6,952 bases of DNA from NCBI GenBank assembly GCA_013360985.1, contig JABWAM010000133.1, positions 1-6,952 of the forward strand, given 5' to 3'. Under the pieces are notes generated by a model, which saw nothing but the letters and a program-made list of their open reading frames with translations, searched no databases and was not told the DNA's origin. Each line of letters starts with the position of its first letter. The stretch's first letter is position 1. The stretch comes from Verrucomicrobiia bacterium (lineage in GTDB: Bacteria; Verrucomicrobiota; Verrucomicrobiia; JABWAM01). The translations under genes were made by a program, and so were the position numbers. Shown piece by piece: positions 1 through 6,731 of the stretch.

Positions 1-726
1 CTCCTCATCCTGGCGTTCCTCGTGGGAGCAACCCTGCCCATGGCGTCGGCGGCGACGACGACCAACATGTATCAAAATTTCGATACGAATATGGTGGGCG
101 ACATGCCCTCCGGTTGGAGCCAGGGAGGGTCGGCAGGCTACGCCATCGTGACCAATAATCTCTTCGTCTCTTCTCCCAACAGCTTGGTCCTGGTCAACAC
201 AAATGGAGGCGCACCGGCTTACGCCATCCGTTCTCCCTCCCCAACCATCAACAGCAATTTCGATCAACAGGTGCAGGTGAAGTACAGCATCTATCTGGCG
301 CAAAAAGAGGCCTCCTACAGCTTCAGGGCAGATGATTTCTCGACGATTTCCCTATTTCGACTTGCTTTTGACAATGCCGGTCACATCACGGCTTTCACCA
401 ACGGAGGATCGCGGACGGTCGCCAACTGGGATACCGGTCTTTGGTACCATGTCACTCTCGATTTCATTCCCAGCAATAAGATCTATTCGGTCAGCGTTTC
501 CACCAATGGCGGGTTGTTCGCCTCGATGGGTGGACTCACTTTCGAGAACAATAATCGGAACTTCGATTATGTGTACCTCCAAACCTATGGAGCGCTCGGA
601 AAGGATACCTACGGGTATTTCGACGACATCTCGGTGATCATCAACCCCATCCCCGAGCCGACCCTCGGGGGACTCGTCGCGCTGGGCGTGGGACTCCTGC
701 TCTGGCATCGTCGTCGGTCCGCGTAA
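1..726 (+). CDS. PEP-CTERM sorting-domain exported protein (5' partial)
   Basis: The reading frame is open from base 1, so the gene starts outside the window; the GTG at 22 lies inside the signal peptide and is probably not the true start. The first codons read LLILAFLVGATLPMASAA, the hydrophobic core and A-S-A cleavage region of a Sec signal peptide. The middle, about 180 residues, is rich in Asn, Ser, Thr and aromatic residues and opens with a pattern (F-D at 79-84, then P-S-G-W) typical of LamG-like or jelly-roll exported proteins; the fold is inferred. The end is a textbook PEP-CTERM signal: Pro-Glu-Pro at 652-660, a hydrophobic helix at 661-705, then His-Arg-Arg-Arg at 706-717. In known systems this tail is recognised by an exosortase (EpsH/Xrt family), which processes the protein for surface or matrix delivery. 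No exosortase is visible here. The substrate or ligand is unknown. Sorting-signal call is firm; function of the body is not. Confidence 0.88.
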   Translation, partial: LLILAFLVGATLPMASAATTTNMYQNFDTNMVGDMPSGWSQGGSAGYAIVTNNLFVSSPNSLVLVNTNGGAPAYAIRSPSPTINSNFDQQVQVKYSIYLAQKEASYSFRADDFSTISLFRLAFDNAGHITAFTNGGSRTVANWDTGLWYHVTLDFIPSNKIYSVSVSTNGGLFASMGGLTFENNNRNFDYVYLQTYGALGKDTYGYFDDISVIINPIPEPTLGGLVALGVGLLLWHRRRSA

Positions 727-741
727 CGCAAGAGCGACGTC

Positions 742-1524
742 GTGCGTGCCCCGGACCCCTGCCGCGCGAGGAGGATGGGGCGTCGTCCGCGTTGCGAACT
801 TGGGGGATTCACCCTCATCGAGCTTTTGGTGGTGATCGCGATCATTGCGGTCCTCGCGGGGATGCTCATGCCCGCATTGAAATCGGCGCGCGGCAAGGCG
901 CAATCCATGGCCTGCATGAGCAACCTCAAGCAAATCCTTCTGGCGGATCTGCTCTATGCCGATGACCACAACGACGCCCTTGTCCCCTACTGGATTTCCG
1001 ATGGAACGAGTTATCTCACCCCCGATACGACCTACAAGTACCCAGGTTTGCTCCAACCCTATATCAAACCGGGGAGTGGAACATTCGTTCCGTCCCGCAA
1101 TGAATGGATGCGTTGCCCCGCCCAGAAGAACAAGGATCCCTGGGGCGATGTGATCGCGGGAATCGCTCCTGTCTATGCCCCGGGCAACAACAACCATTTT
1201 ATCCACAGTGACGGCGTGAGCGCGCCGAAGCGTCTCTCCGCGCGACGCGGCGAGATCCGCAATCCCGCGGCGACTCCCTCGTGGTTGGATGTGGACGGGG
1301 GCACGGCCCGGGGGTATCCCGCTTATTGCCGCGGCTGTTATCCCGCCGGCTTGATGCTCGAGCCAATTAGCAGCGAACCGAACAACTTCGGTCATCGCCA
1401 CAACGGCGGGGCGAACGTCGGTTTCGTGGACGGCCACGGAGAATGGGTGTCGCTGAAAACCTTGCAACAGCCATGTGTCCAGGGCGGCACGGATTTCTTT
1501 CGCCACTGGGACAACTCTCCATGA
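742..1524 (+). CDS. Pseudopilin-like protein with prepilin N-terminal methylation motif and H-X9-DG motif
   Basis: Predicted 260 residues. A basic leader ends in Gly-Gly, followed by the prepilin motif FTLIELLVVIAIIAVLAG: cleavage is expected between G22 and F23, with Glu at mature position 5 (E27). The hydrophobic helix anchors the protein in the inner membrane before assembly. After it comes C-M-S-N-L-K-Q-I, then a Y-A-D-D segment, as in the large PVC family of DUF1559-type type II secretion pseudopilins. The C-terminus has H220, nine residues, then D230-G231, within NGGANVGFVDGHGEW, the H-X9-DG signature. Two starts are possible: GTG 742, with only a weak AAGAG upstream and a 22-residue leader, or ATG 775, which gives a more usual 11-residue leader but has AGGAGG touching the ATG. 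The gene begins 15 bases after the PEP-CTERM gene. Family members are often many per genome; their role is unclear and this one need not be part of a working secretion machine. Confidence 0.92.
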   Translation: MRAPDPCRARRMGRRPRCELGGFTLIELLVVIAIIAVLAGMLMPALKSARGKAQSMACMSNLKQILLADLLYADDHNDALVPYWISDGTSYLTPDTTYKYPGLLQPYIKPGSGTFVPSRNEWMRCPAQKNKDPWGDVIAGIAPVYAPGNNNHFIHSDGVSAPKRLSARRGEIRNPAATPSWLDVDGGTARGYPAYCRGCYPAGLMLEPISSEPNNFGHRHNGGANVGFVDGHGEWVSLKTLQQPCVQGGTDFFRHWDNSP

Positions 1525-1583
1525 TCGCCCAAGGAGACGGCCGATTTTTCGGGCGACACCAATCGCCGCGCCGTCGCGTCGAG

Positions 1584-1589
1584 AGGAGG
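1584..1589 (+). promoter_or_regulatory. Shine-Dalgarno AGGAGG deciding the start of the large hydrolase gene
   Basis: A GAGAGGAGGT stretch (1581-1590) contains a perfect AGGAGG. It sits six bases before the GTG at 1596, an ideal spacing. The encoded protein then begins MKPSAARRRLFCAVALLALA, a clean signal peptide. Starts further upstream in the same frame (ATG 1521, and the GTG at 1443 inside the pseudopilin gene) would put about 25 to 51 polar, Arg-rich residues before the signal peptide and lack a comparable ribosome-binding site. Confidence 0.8.
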
Positions 1590-1595
1590 TTTCGC

Positions 1596-4500
1596 GTGAA
1601 GCCGAGCGCGGCCCGGCGACGCCTTTTCTGTGCGGTCGCGCTCCTTGCGCTGGCGCTCGGTTCCACGCGCGCCGCGGAAACGTCGGCCGCCGAAGTGAAC
1701 CTGGCGCGGGCGGAGCAGCAGGGGATTCCCACGGCCAGCGATTCGATCGATGGGACCTACCAATACCAAGCCGGCGCGTTCGCCGACGGCAAATCCGACA
1801 CGGCCTGGGTCACCGGACGCGAGGAGAACGAGCACTGGGCGCGGATCCAGTGGCGAAACCGGCTGGTGACGGTGCGCCGCGTGGAAATCGATTTTGCGCC
1901 GTTGTCCCTGGCGTACACTCCGCCGAAGGATTTCTTCGATCCGCGTCCGCCCGCGCAACTCAGTTTTCGGACGGGAAAACCGGACGCTTTGGAATTGGAG
2001 GTCTTGACGGGCGGACGATGGGTCTCCCTTCAGGACGCCAAGACGCCGCTCGCGTGGAAAGGGGGAGGGCGCGTCACGATCGCGCCTCCCGCGCCGGTTC
2101 CCAATGTTCAGGAGCTGCGCCTCACGCTGCGTTCCACGCGGGCGAACGAACTGTTCGCCGTTCGCGAGCTGGAGGTGTTCGGCCCGAAGACGGAGACGAG
2201 CTTCGCGATGCGCCCCAAGTGGAAGGGAATCTGGATCTGGGGCGAACTCGAGCCGATCCTTGCGAACCTCAGCATTGTGAAACGGTATTTCCGGCGGGTC
2301 TTCGACGTGGAGGACCCCGCGAAAATCCGGGCGGCGCGCCTCGCGTTCATGGCGCACGACCGGGGGCGCGTCTGGCTGAACGGCGCCGAGGTGTTGCGCA
2401 CCTCCTTCACCGGAAAAGGGCTCTGGCCCGAGCTGGCGCGCAAGGAACTCGATCTTTCCCTGTTGCGCAAGGGGAAAAACGTGCTGGCGATTCAGGGCGA
2501 AGACCTCGAAGAGTGGGGCCTCCGCGGCGTATTGGCCGAGCTCGCCCTGCGCAAAGACGACGGTTCCGTGGAAACGATTGCCACCGACGGGGAAAGGTTT
2601 CGCGCCGGCACTTCCGCGGAATCCGGATGGAATCTGCATCCCGAAGGGTTCGACTCCTGGAAACGCCCGAACCCTCTCGCGCCGGCCAACGTGGATCACG
2701 ACGCCATCTTCAACGTGGCGTTCACGCCGTTATTCCTTGGGGATCCCGTGCGGGTCCTCGAGGTAAAACTCGATCCCGCAATTCCGAAGCCGGGAGACCG
2801 TTTCACGCTGTCGGTGCGGGTTGGCGCGGAGCAGCCGCTCCATCGGGCGTATGGCGTCCTGGTCGATCTGGGCGAGCACGGGCCGGTACGCAACACCTAC
2901 ATGGACTTCAGCCTGGGCGAGGCATTCCTGAAACCGGCCGACGGGCTTCCCCAGGGTTTTCAGGGGGAAAAAACGCTTTCCGTTCCCGGTTTCTGGCCGA
3001 AAGGAACGGCTCCTCGCGCGCCGATCACCCTGCGCTTCTGCGCGCCGGAGGCGCAGGCCGAGATTCTTTCCGGACCCGTGGGACAGGTGACCGGCGACCC
3101 GAATCCCGGCGCGTTGCGCGTCGAGGTGGGCGCGCCGCCGCCGCCCGCGCTCAAGGCGGGTTTTCCCGAGGTGAAGATCGCCGGGAACGGCGGCCTCGTC
3201 GTCGAGGGACGCACGCTGGCGCCCATGATGTTCACGAGCTCGCTGCAGACGCCCGATCGCTATCAGGATTGGTTGACCAGCGGAGTTCAGATTTTCCGGA
3301 TCCCCCCGCAATCTTCGCTCTCGGTGATGTCGGCGGAGGAAGACGAGGAGGTCCATCTCTCCAAGGTGATGGAGATGCTCCGCGTCCAGGTGGAAACGAT
3401 CCGTTCCATGGCGCCCGACGCGAAGTTTCTTCTGATGCTCGATCTCGATGCGCCGACCACCTGGGTGCACGAGAATCCCGAGGAGTTGATCATGCTTCCG
3501 AACAACATGAAGATCATCTCGCAGGATCCGAAGAACAAGCTGAACGGCTTCATGCACGAGACCCCCAACTCGGAGGTCTACCTGCGCCGATTGCGGGCGT
3601 GCACGCGGCGGTTGGTGGAACGGCTCCAGGCGCAACCTTTCGCGCACAGCATCCTCGGGGTCGTGCTCACCCACGGACGCGCGGGGGAAAACTACGAGGG
3701 GCTCGACGTCAACTCCTTCGTGGACGACGCGGGCGAGTGGGTGATCCCGGATCGCGACCACTGGGTCTGGGGCGACGTCGGTCTCGCGGCGCGCCGCGAC
3801 TTTCGCGACTGGCTCCGGGCGAAATACCACGCGGACGACCGCCTCGCGGCGGCCTGGAAAATGTCCGGCGCGAAGTTCGACGATCTCATCGGCATGACCG
3901 CGTGGCCGAACAAGAAATTCGCCGAACTCCTCATGTGGCGGAACCGTCCGAAAGATCGTTTCATCTTCCGGGACCGCGCGGCGGAGGGGAGTTTTTATGC
4001 CGATTTCGTTCAGCACCAGAACGAGGCGAACGCCGAGCTTTTTCTGGAAACCGCCAAGGTCATCAAAGAATCGAGCGGCGGAAAGCTGCTGGTCAGCGGC
4101 TTCATCGGCTACAACCTTCCCAATCTGAGCAACTCGCCGCCGGGAAGCGCCCAACACTCGGGGCACTCGGCGATCCGCAAGGTCTTCGAGAGTCCGTATA
4201 TGGATTTCATCCACAGCCCCCACTACTATCATCTGCGGCGCGCGGGAGATCCCGTGATGCCGATGGGGATCGTCGATTCGCTGCGTCTGCACGGCAAGCT
4301 CTGGGTGAATGAGTTTGATTCGCGCACCTACCTGAGCCCGCTGGATCCCAAGACCTTCAGTCCGACCGAGACGCGCGAGGTTTTCCGGAAGGAGTTCGGC
4401 TACGCGATCACGAAGAACCAGGGGTGGTGGTGGCTCGAGTTCCCCTTCGCGCTCATCGGTCCGCAGGCGGCCTCCTGGTTTTCCGATCCCCGGCTCCTGG

Positions 4501-5561
4501 CCGACATCGCGGTGATGAAACGCGTCTACGATCTCGCGCTCAAGCGACCCGCCACCGGGCCTTCCGCCGAGTGCGCGGTGATCTTCGACGCCGAACAACC
4601 CTACTACACGGACTCCTATTCTCCCGCGAACACCGTGGGAAGCGCGGTCGTCAACTTTCTCATCCCCAAGCTCTTCAAGGTGGGCCCTCCCTTCGACCTC
4701 TACGCCCAGAGCGATCTGTCCATGCTCGTGGAGAAGGGGTGGCACAAGAACTACAAGCTCCTGCTCTTCGTGAACGCCTATCATCTCACGAAGAACGATC
4801 GCACGCTCATCGAAACGCGTCTCAAGAAGGACGGCCGGACGCTCGCCTTCTTCTTCGCCCCCGGCTACCTCGGCAACGACGATCCGTCCGCCGAACGTTC
4901 GCTCGCCGGCATCGAAGAGGTCACGGGCATGAAGGGCGTCCGCCGCCTCGCGGAACAACGCGTGGTGGGTGTGGATCTCGATGCCGCGCCGCCCGCTTTT
5001 CGCGAGGCGGCGGACGCGTCATTTGACGTGTTGCCCTGGTGGGGTCCCGAACAGATCAAGAACTATCATCAGGAGATCGGCCCGATCTTCTCTCTCGATC
5101 CCGCGGCTGCGGACGGATGGACCGCTTTAGGACGGCTCCGCATGGATCGTAAACCCGTCGAAGGCCGGGTGGCCCTCGCTGTACGGAAGGCGGCGGATCA
5201 TCAGGTGTTTTATTCGACGCTCCCGGACCTTCCGCTTGCCGCATTACGCGAGATTGTGGCCGCCAGCGGAGTCCATTCCTATACGTCGCGCGCGGGGATC
5301 TTGACCTGGGCCAACAAAAACTTTCTTTGCGTCCATGCCGGCCGGAACGAACGCGGGATCGCGCTCGACGCGGGCGAGGCGGTGACATGGATCGAGCCCT
5401 TCGACCGGAAGATCTACGCCAAGGCCGCGCGCACGCTCACGCTCGATTTGCGCAAGGGCGAAACGAAATTCTTCTGCCTCGATCGCAAAGGCGAATGGCA
5501 GGCGCTGCTCTCCGCGCCGTCCTCCGCCGCCGCGTCGCGTCCCGCGCGCGCAAAACCCTGA
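1596..5561 (+). CDS. Secreted multidomain GH42-like (clan GH-A) putative glycoside hydrolase with discoidin and jelly-roll modules
   Basis: Predicted 1321 residues from GTG 1596. Approximate layout: signal peptide 1-26 (RRR, hydrophobic core, STRA cleavage); F5/8C-discoidin-like domain 35-196 (NLARA opening, LEVFG end); jelly-roll sugar-binding domain 209-345 like those before rhamnosidase and galactosidase barrels (W209, W213-I-W215, VWLNGAEV); Ig-like domain 386-514, then a Pro-rich linker; TIM-barrel region 521-984; Rossmann-like domain 989-1115 resembling the GH42 trimerisation domain; beta-rich C-terminal domain 1116-1321 with an Ala/Arg tail. Candidate acid/base is E698 (GRAGEN, end of predicted beta-4); candidate nucleophile is E906 (VNEFDSRTYL), followed by W944-W946 in GWWWLEFPF. 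The segment around W623 (TTWVHENPEE) and D735-FRDWLRAKY also fit GH42-like barrels. The canonical Asn before the acid/base Glu is missing. It probably cleaves a glycan outside the cytoplasm; substrate unknown. A noncatalytic sugar-binding role or an unclassified GH-A family remains possible. Domain limits are estimated by eye. Confidence 0.85.
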   Translation: MKPSAARRRLFCAVALLALALGSTRAAETSAAEVNLARAEQQGIPTASDSIDGTYQYQAGAFADGKSDTAWVTGREENEHWARIQWRNRLVTVRRVEIDFAPLSLAYTPPKDFFDPRPPAQLSFRTGKPDALELEVLTGGRWVSLQDAKTPLAWKGGGRVTIAPPAPVPNVQELRLTLRSTRANELFAVRELEVFGPKTETSFAMRPKWKGIWIWGELEPILANLSIVKRYFRRVFDVEDPAKIRAARLAFMAHDRGRVWLNGAEVLRTSFTGKGLWPELARKELDLSLLRKGKNVLAIQGEDLEEWGLRGVLAELALRKDDGSVETIATDGERFRAGTSAESGWNLHPEGFDSWKRPNPLAPANVDHDAIFNVAFTPLFLGDPVRVLEVKLDPAIPKPGDRFTLSVRVGAEQPLHRAYGVLVDLGEHGPVRNTYMDFSLGEAFLKPADGLPQGFQGEKTLSVPGFWPKGTAPRAPITLRFCAPEAQAEILSGPVGQVTGDPNPGALRVEVGAPPPPALKAGFPEVKIAGNGGLVVEGRTLAPMMFTSSLQTPDRYQDWLTSGVQIFRIPPQSSLSVMSAEEDEEVHLSKVMEMLRVQVETIRSMAPDAKFLLMLDLDAPTTWVHENPEELIMLPNNMKIISQDPKNKLNGFMHETPNSEVYLRRLRACTRRLVERLQAQPFAHSILGVVLTHGRAGENYEGLDVNSFVDDAGEWVIPDRDHWVWGDVGLAARRDFRDWLRAKYHADDRLAAAWKMSGAKFDDLIGMTAWPNKKFAELLMWRNRPKDRFIFRDRAAEGSFYADFVQHQNEANAELFLETAKVIKESSGGKLLVSGFIGYNLPNLSNSPPGSAQHSGHSAIRKVFESPYMDFIHSPHYYHLRRAGDPVMPMGIVDSLRLHGKLWVNEFDSRTYLSPLDPKTFSPTETREVFRKEFGYAITKNQGWWWLEFPFALIGPQAASWFSDPRLLADIAVMKRVYDLALKRPATGPSAECAVIFDAEQPYYTDSYSPANTVGSAVVNFLIPKLFKVGPPFDLYAQSDLSMLVEKGWHKNYKLLLFVNAYHLTKNDRTLIETRLKKDGRTLAFFFAPGYLGNDDPSAERSLAGIEEVTGMKGVRRLAEQRVVGVDLDAAPPAFREAADASFDVLPWWGPEQIKNYHQEIGPIFSLDPAAADGWTALGRLRMDRKPVEGRVALAVRKAADHQVFYSTLPDLPLAALREIVAASGVHSYTSRAGILTWANKNFLCVHAGRNERGIALDAGEAVTWIEPFDRKIYAKAARTLTLDLRKGETKFFCLDRKGEWQALLSAPSSAAASRPARAKP

Positions 5562-5581
5562 AATCCCTAATCCTGTAAAAA

Positions 5582-6316
5582 ATGAATCTTTCCCTTCAAA
5601 AACGGAGTCTCCTCTTTCTCGTCGTGGGACTGACCTCGATTGCAGTCGCGCGCGCCGCCGAGCCGCCGCCCAGTTTCTATGCGCCGCTCGACGATTCTCC
5701 GCATGCCACCGTAGCCAACGGCGCGCTCCAGGCCACCGTCCAGGGGCAGGTGAACTATGTGCCCGGCGTGCGCGGTCGCGCGGCGGTGGTGGGAAGCCAG
5801 GGGCATCTCGTCTATCTCGCCAGTCAAAACTTCCATCCGGAACAGGGAACGCTTTCCCTCTGGATGCGGCCCGTGGATTGGGAGGGCGGCGACGACCAGT
5901 TCCATTTCCTTTTCTTTTGCGCTTCGGAGACTCCGAGCACGCGCGAACGCCTCCTCCTTTACAAGTTCTTCAAATCGGATCTTCTCACGGCGCTCTGGGA
6001 CGGACCCAAGGGCGTTTCGCCCGCACTCCTTCAGGCGCCGCACGAATGGGATCCCCAACACTGGCGGCACTACGCCCTCACGTGGTCCGCCACCGAGCTT
6101 GCGCTCTTCCTGGATGGAGATCAAATCGGCAGGACGCATCGCGAAACCCCGAAGGCCACCGACATCACCTATTTTTTATTGGGGTATGGTTATTTCATTC
6201 CGAACGAAACAGGCAATCAGGCCCTCGACGAGGTCCGCCTGTATGAGGAGGTTCTGACGGCGGAGCAGATCCTGGCTCTCTACAAGCTGGATGCCGCAGG
6301 CGCCGCGCGAAAGTAG
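5582..6316 (+). CDS. Secreted LamG/concanavalin A-like domain protein
   Basis: Predicted 244 residues, ATG start 20 bases after the hydrolase stop. There is no clear Shine-Dalgarno; the sequence before the ATG is A-rich (TAAAAA), so translation may depend on the upstream gene or an unstructured leader. A signal peptide spans 1-25 (KR, then LLFLVVGLTSIAV, cleavage at A-R-A). The rest is one LamG-like jelly roll: FYAPLDDS at the start of the mature protein, GTLSLWMRP around W94, WRHYALTW at W161, LALFLDGDQIG with D178-G179, and the closing ALDEVRLYEEVLTAEQI with D216-E217. These are the characteristic strands and closing motif of the LamG_3/Laminin_G_3 group common in PVC exported proteins. No catalytic residues are evident and it is a single domain, so a binding role, for glycan or cell surface, is more likely than a hydrolytic one. 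Its position suggests it works with the upstream hydrolase. Confidence 0.9.
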   Translation: MNLSLQKRSLLFLVVGLTSIAVARAAEPPPSFYAPLDDSPHATVANGALQATVQGQVNYVPGVRGRAAVVGSQGHLVYLASQNFHPEQGTLSLWMRPVDWEGGDDQFHFLFFCASETPSTRERLLLYKFFKSDLLTALWDGPKGVSPALLQAPHEWDPQHWRHYALTWSATELALFLDGDQIGRTHRETPKATDITYFLLGYGYFIPNETGNQALDEVRLYEEVLTAEQILALYKLDAAGAARK

Positions 6317-6490
6317 GGAGGTCCGAAACGATCCGCTCAAGATCTGGGCGGTCGGCGGACGATTCGCGCAAGGGCAGGGGAGCGGAGGGCGCCGTCACGC
6401 GTCGCGCCCGGAGAGCCGTGGCGTCGGCCAGGGAGGCGCCTCGCGACAGGGCGCACGCATCCCCGCGTCGGAGTGTGTCCGGAAATTACG
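6317..6490. other. GC-rich intergenic stretch, no supported gene
   Basis: This follows the LamG gene stop. Open frames run through it on both strands but they are Arg/Gly/Pro-rich and look like high-GC noise. A bulged stem-loop can be drawn just after the stop: GTCCG at 6321-6325 pairs with CGGAC at 6356-6360, and GATCCGC at 6330-6336 pairs with GCGGTC at 6348-6353 with one bulge. There is no T-run, so it is not a typical intrinsic terminator, though it could protect the mRNA end. No promoter could be recognised. Confidence 0.45.
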
Positions 6491-6634
6491 ATGGCGCGCG
6501 TTGTGAAGGCCACGGATTTTGGGCCAGACGGCGAGGCAAACCCATATAAGTGTCCGTTCAATCAATATCATCTTGCCATGGTCATCACGCAGCCGACGAT
6601 CTCCGCGAACGCGATCCATGGCCTCTGGAGATGA
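6491..6634 (+). CDS. Possible small ORF, 47 residues, unrecognised
   Basis: ATG 6491 opens a 47-residue frame beginning MARVVKATDFGPDGEANPYK and ending in HGLWR. I recognise no family. The amino-acid mix is balanced (aromatic, acidic and hydrophobic residues) and unlike the Arg/Pro-rich noise frames around it, and most third positions are G or C, which hints at a real or formerly real coding stretch. A weak GGAAA lies about seven bases upstream. The stop overlaps the ATG of a 17-residue frame at 6631-6684 in an ATGA arrangement. The frame runs through the left arm of the inverted repeat at 6552-6571. It could equally be a decayed gene fragment or chance. Confidence 0.22.
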   Translation: MARVVKATDFGPDGEANPYKCPFNQYHLAMVITQPTISANAIHGLWR

Positions 6635-6690
6635 GCCAACTTCGACCGCGACTCGTGCCAGATATCAAATATGATCTTGATTGAACGGAC
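6552..6690. repeat. Near-perfect 20-base inverted repeat, 139-base span
   Basis: The left arm is 6552-6571 (begins GTCCGTTCAATCA) and the right arm is 6671-6690 (ends TTGATTGAACGGAC). They are reverse complements at 19 of 20 positions, the mismatch being T at 6566 against C at 6676. The 99 bases between them contain smaller self-complementary parts: GCCATGG 6575-6581 with CCATGGC 6616-6622, and ATCTCC 6599-6604 with GGAGAT 6627-6632. No target-site duplication is visible just outside the arms and no transposase is nearby. It may be a small non-autonomous mobile element (MITE-like), a structured RNA, or the scar of an inverted duplication. The repeat itself is directly visible; its identity is inference. 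Confidence 0.6.
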
Positions 6691-6731
6691 GCCGATTCGA
6701 TGAAGCGCAACCGAAAAAGGAGCGGCGCCTG

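Noticed and set aside
1525..1556. TCGCCC/GGGCGA inverted repeat with a T-run after the pseudopilin gene, considered as a terminator
   Set aside because: The stem is only six base pairs with a 20-base loop, and the T-run lies inside the loop rather than after the stem.
1392..2699. A 435-codon minus-strand frame spanning the pseudopilin and hydrolase genes
   Set aside because: It is antisense to two recognised genes and no motif is seen in its product.
1475..4312. A 945-codon plus-strand frame overlapping the hydrolase
   Set aside because: It is offset from the real frame and very rich in Arg, Gly and Ala with no recognisable domain, a GC-driven shadow.
2730..4958. A 742-codon open frame on the minus strand inside the hydrolase gene
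   Set aside because: It is antisense to a gene with clear domains and a signal peptide. Its product is Arg/His/Glu/Val-rich and low-complexity in style, as expected when the frame mirrors a high-GC coding strand.
5567..6139. A 190-codon minus-strand frame over the LamG gene
   Set aside because: It is antisense to clear LamG motifs and the signal peptide, and has no recognisable motif of its own.
6291..6506. A 71-codon plus-strand frame after the LamG gene
   Set aside because: It starts within the LamG coding end, its product is Arg/Gly-rich with no motif, and no ribosome-binding site precedes it.
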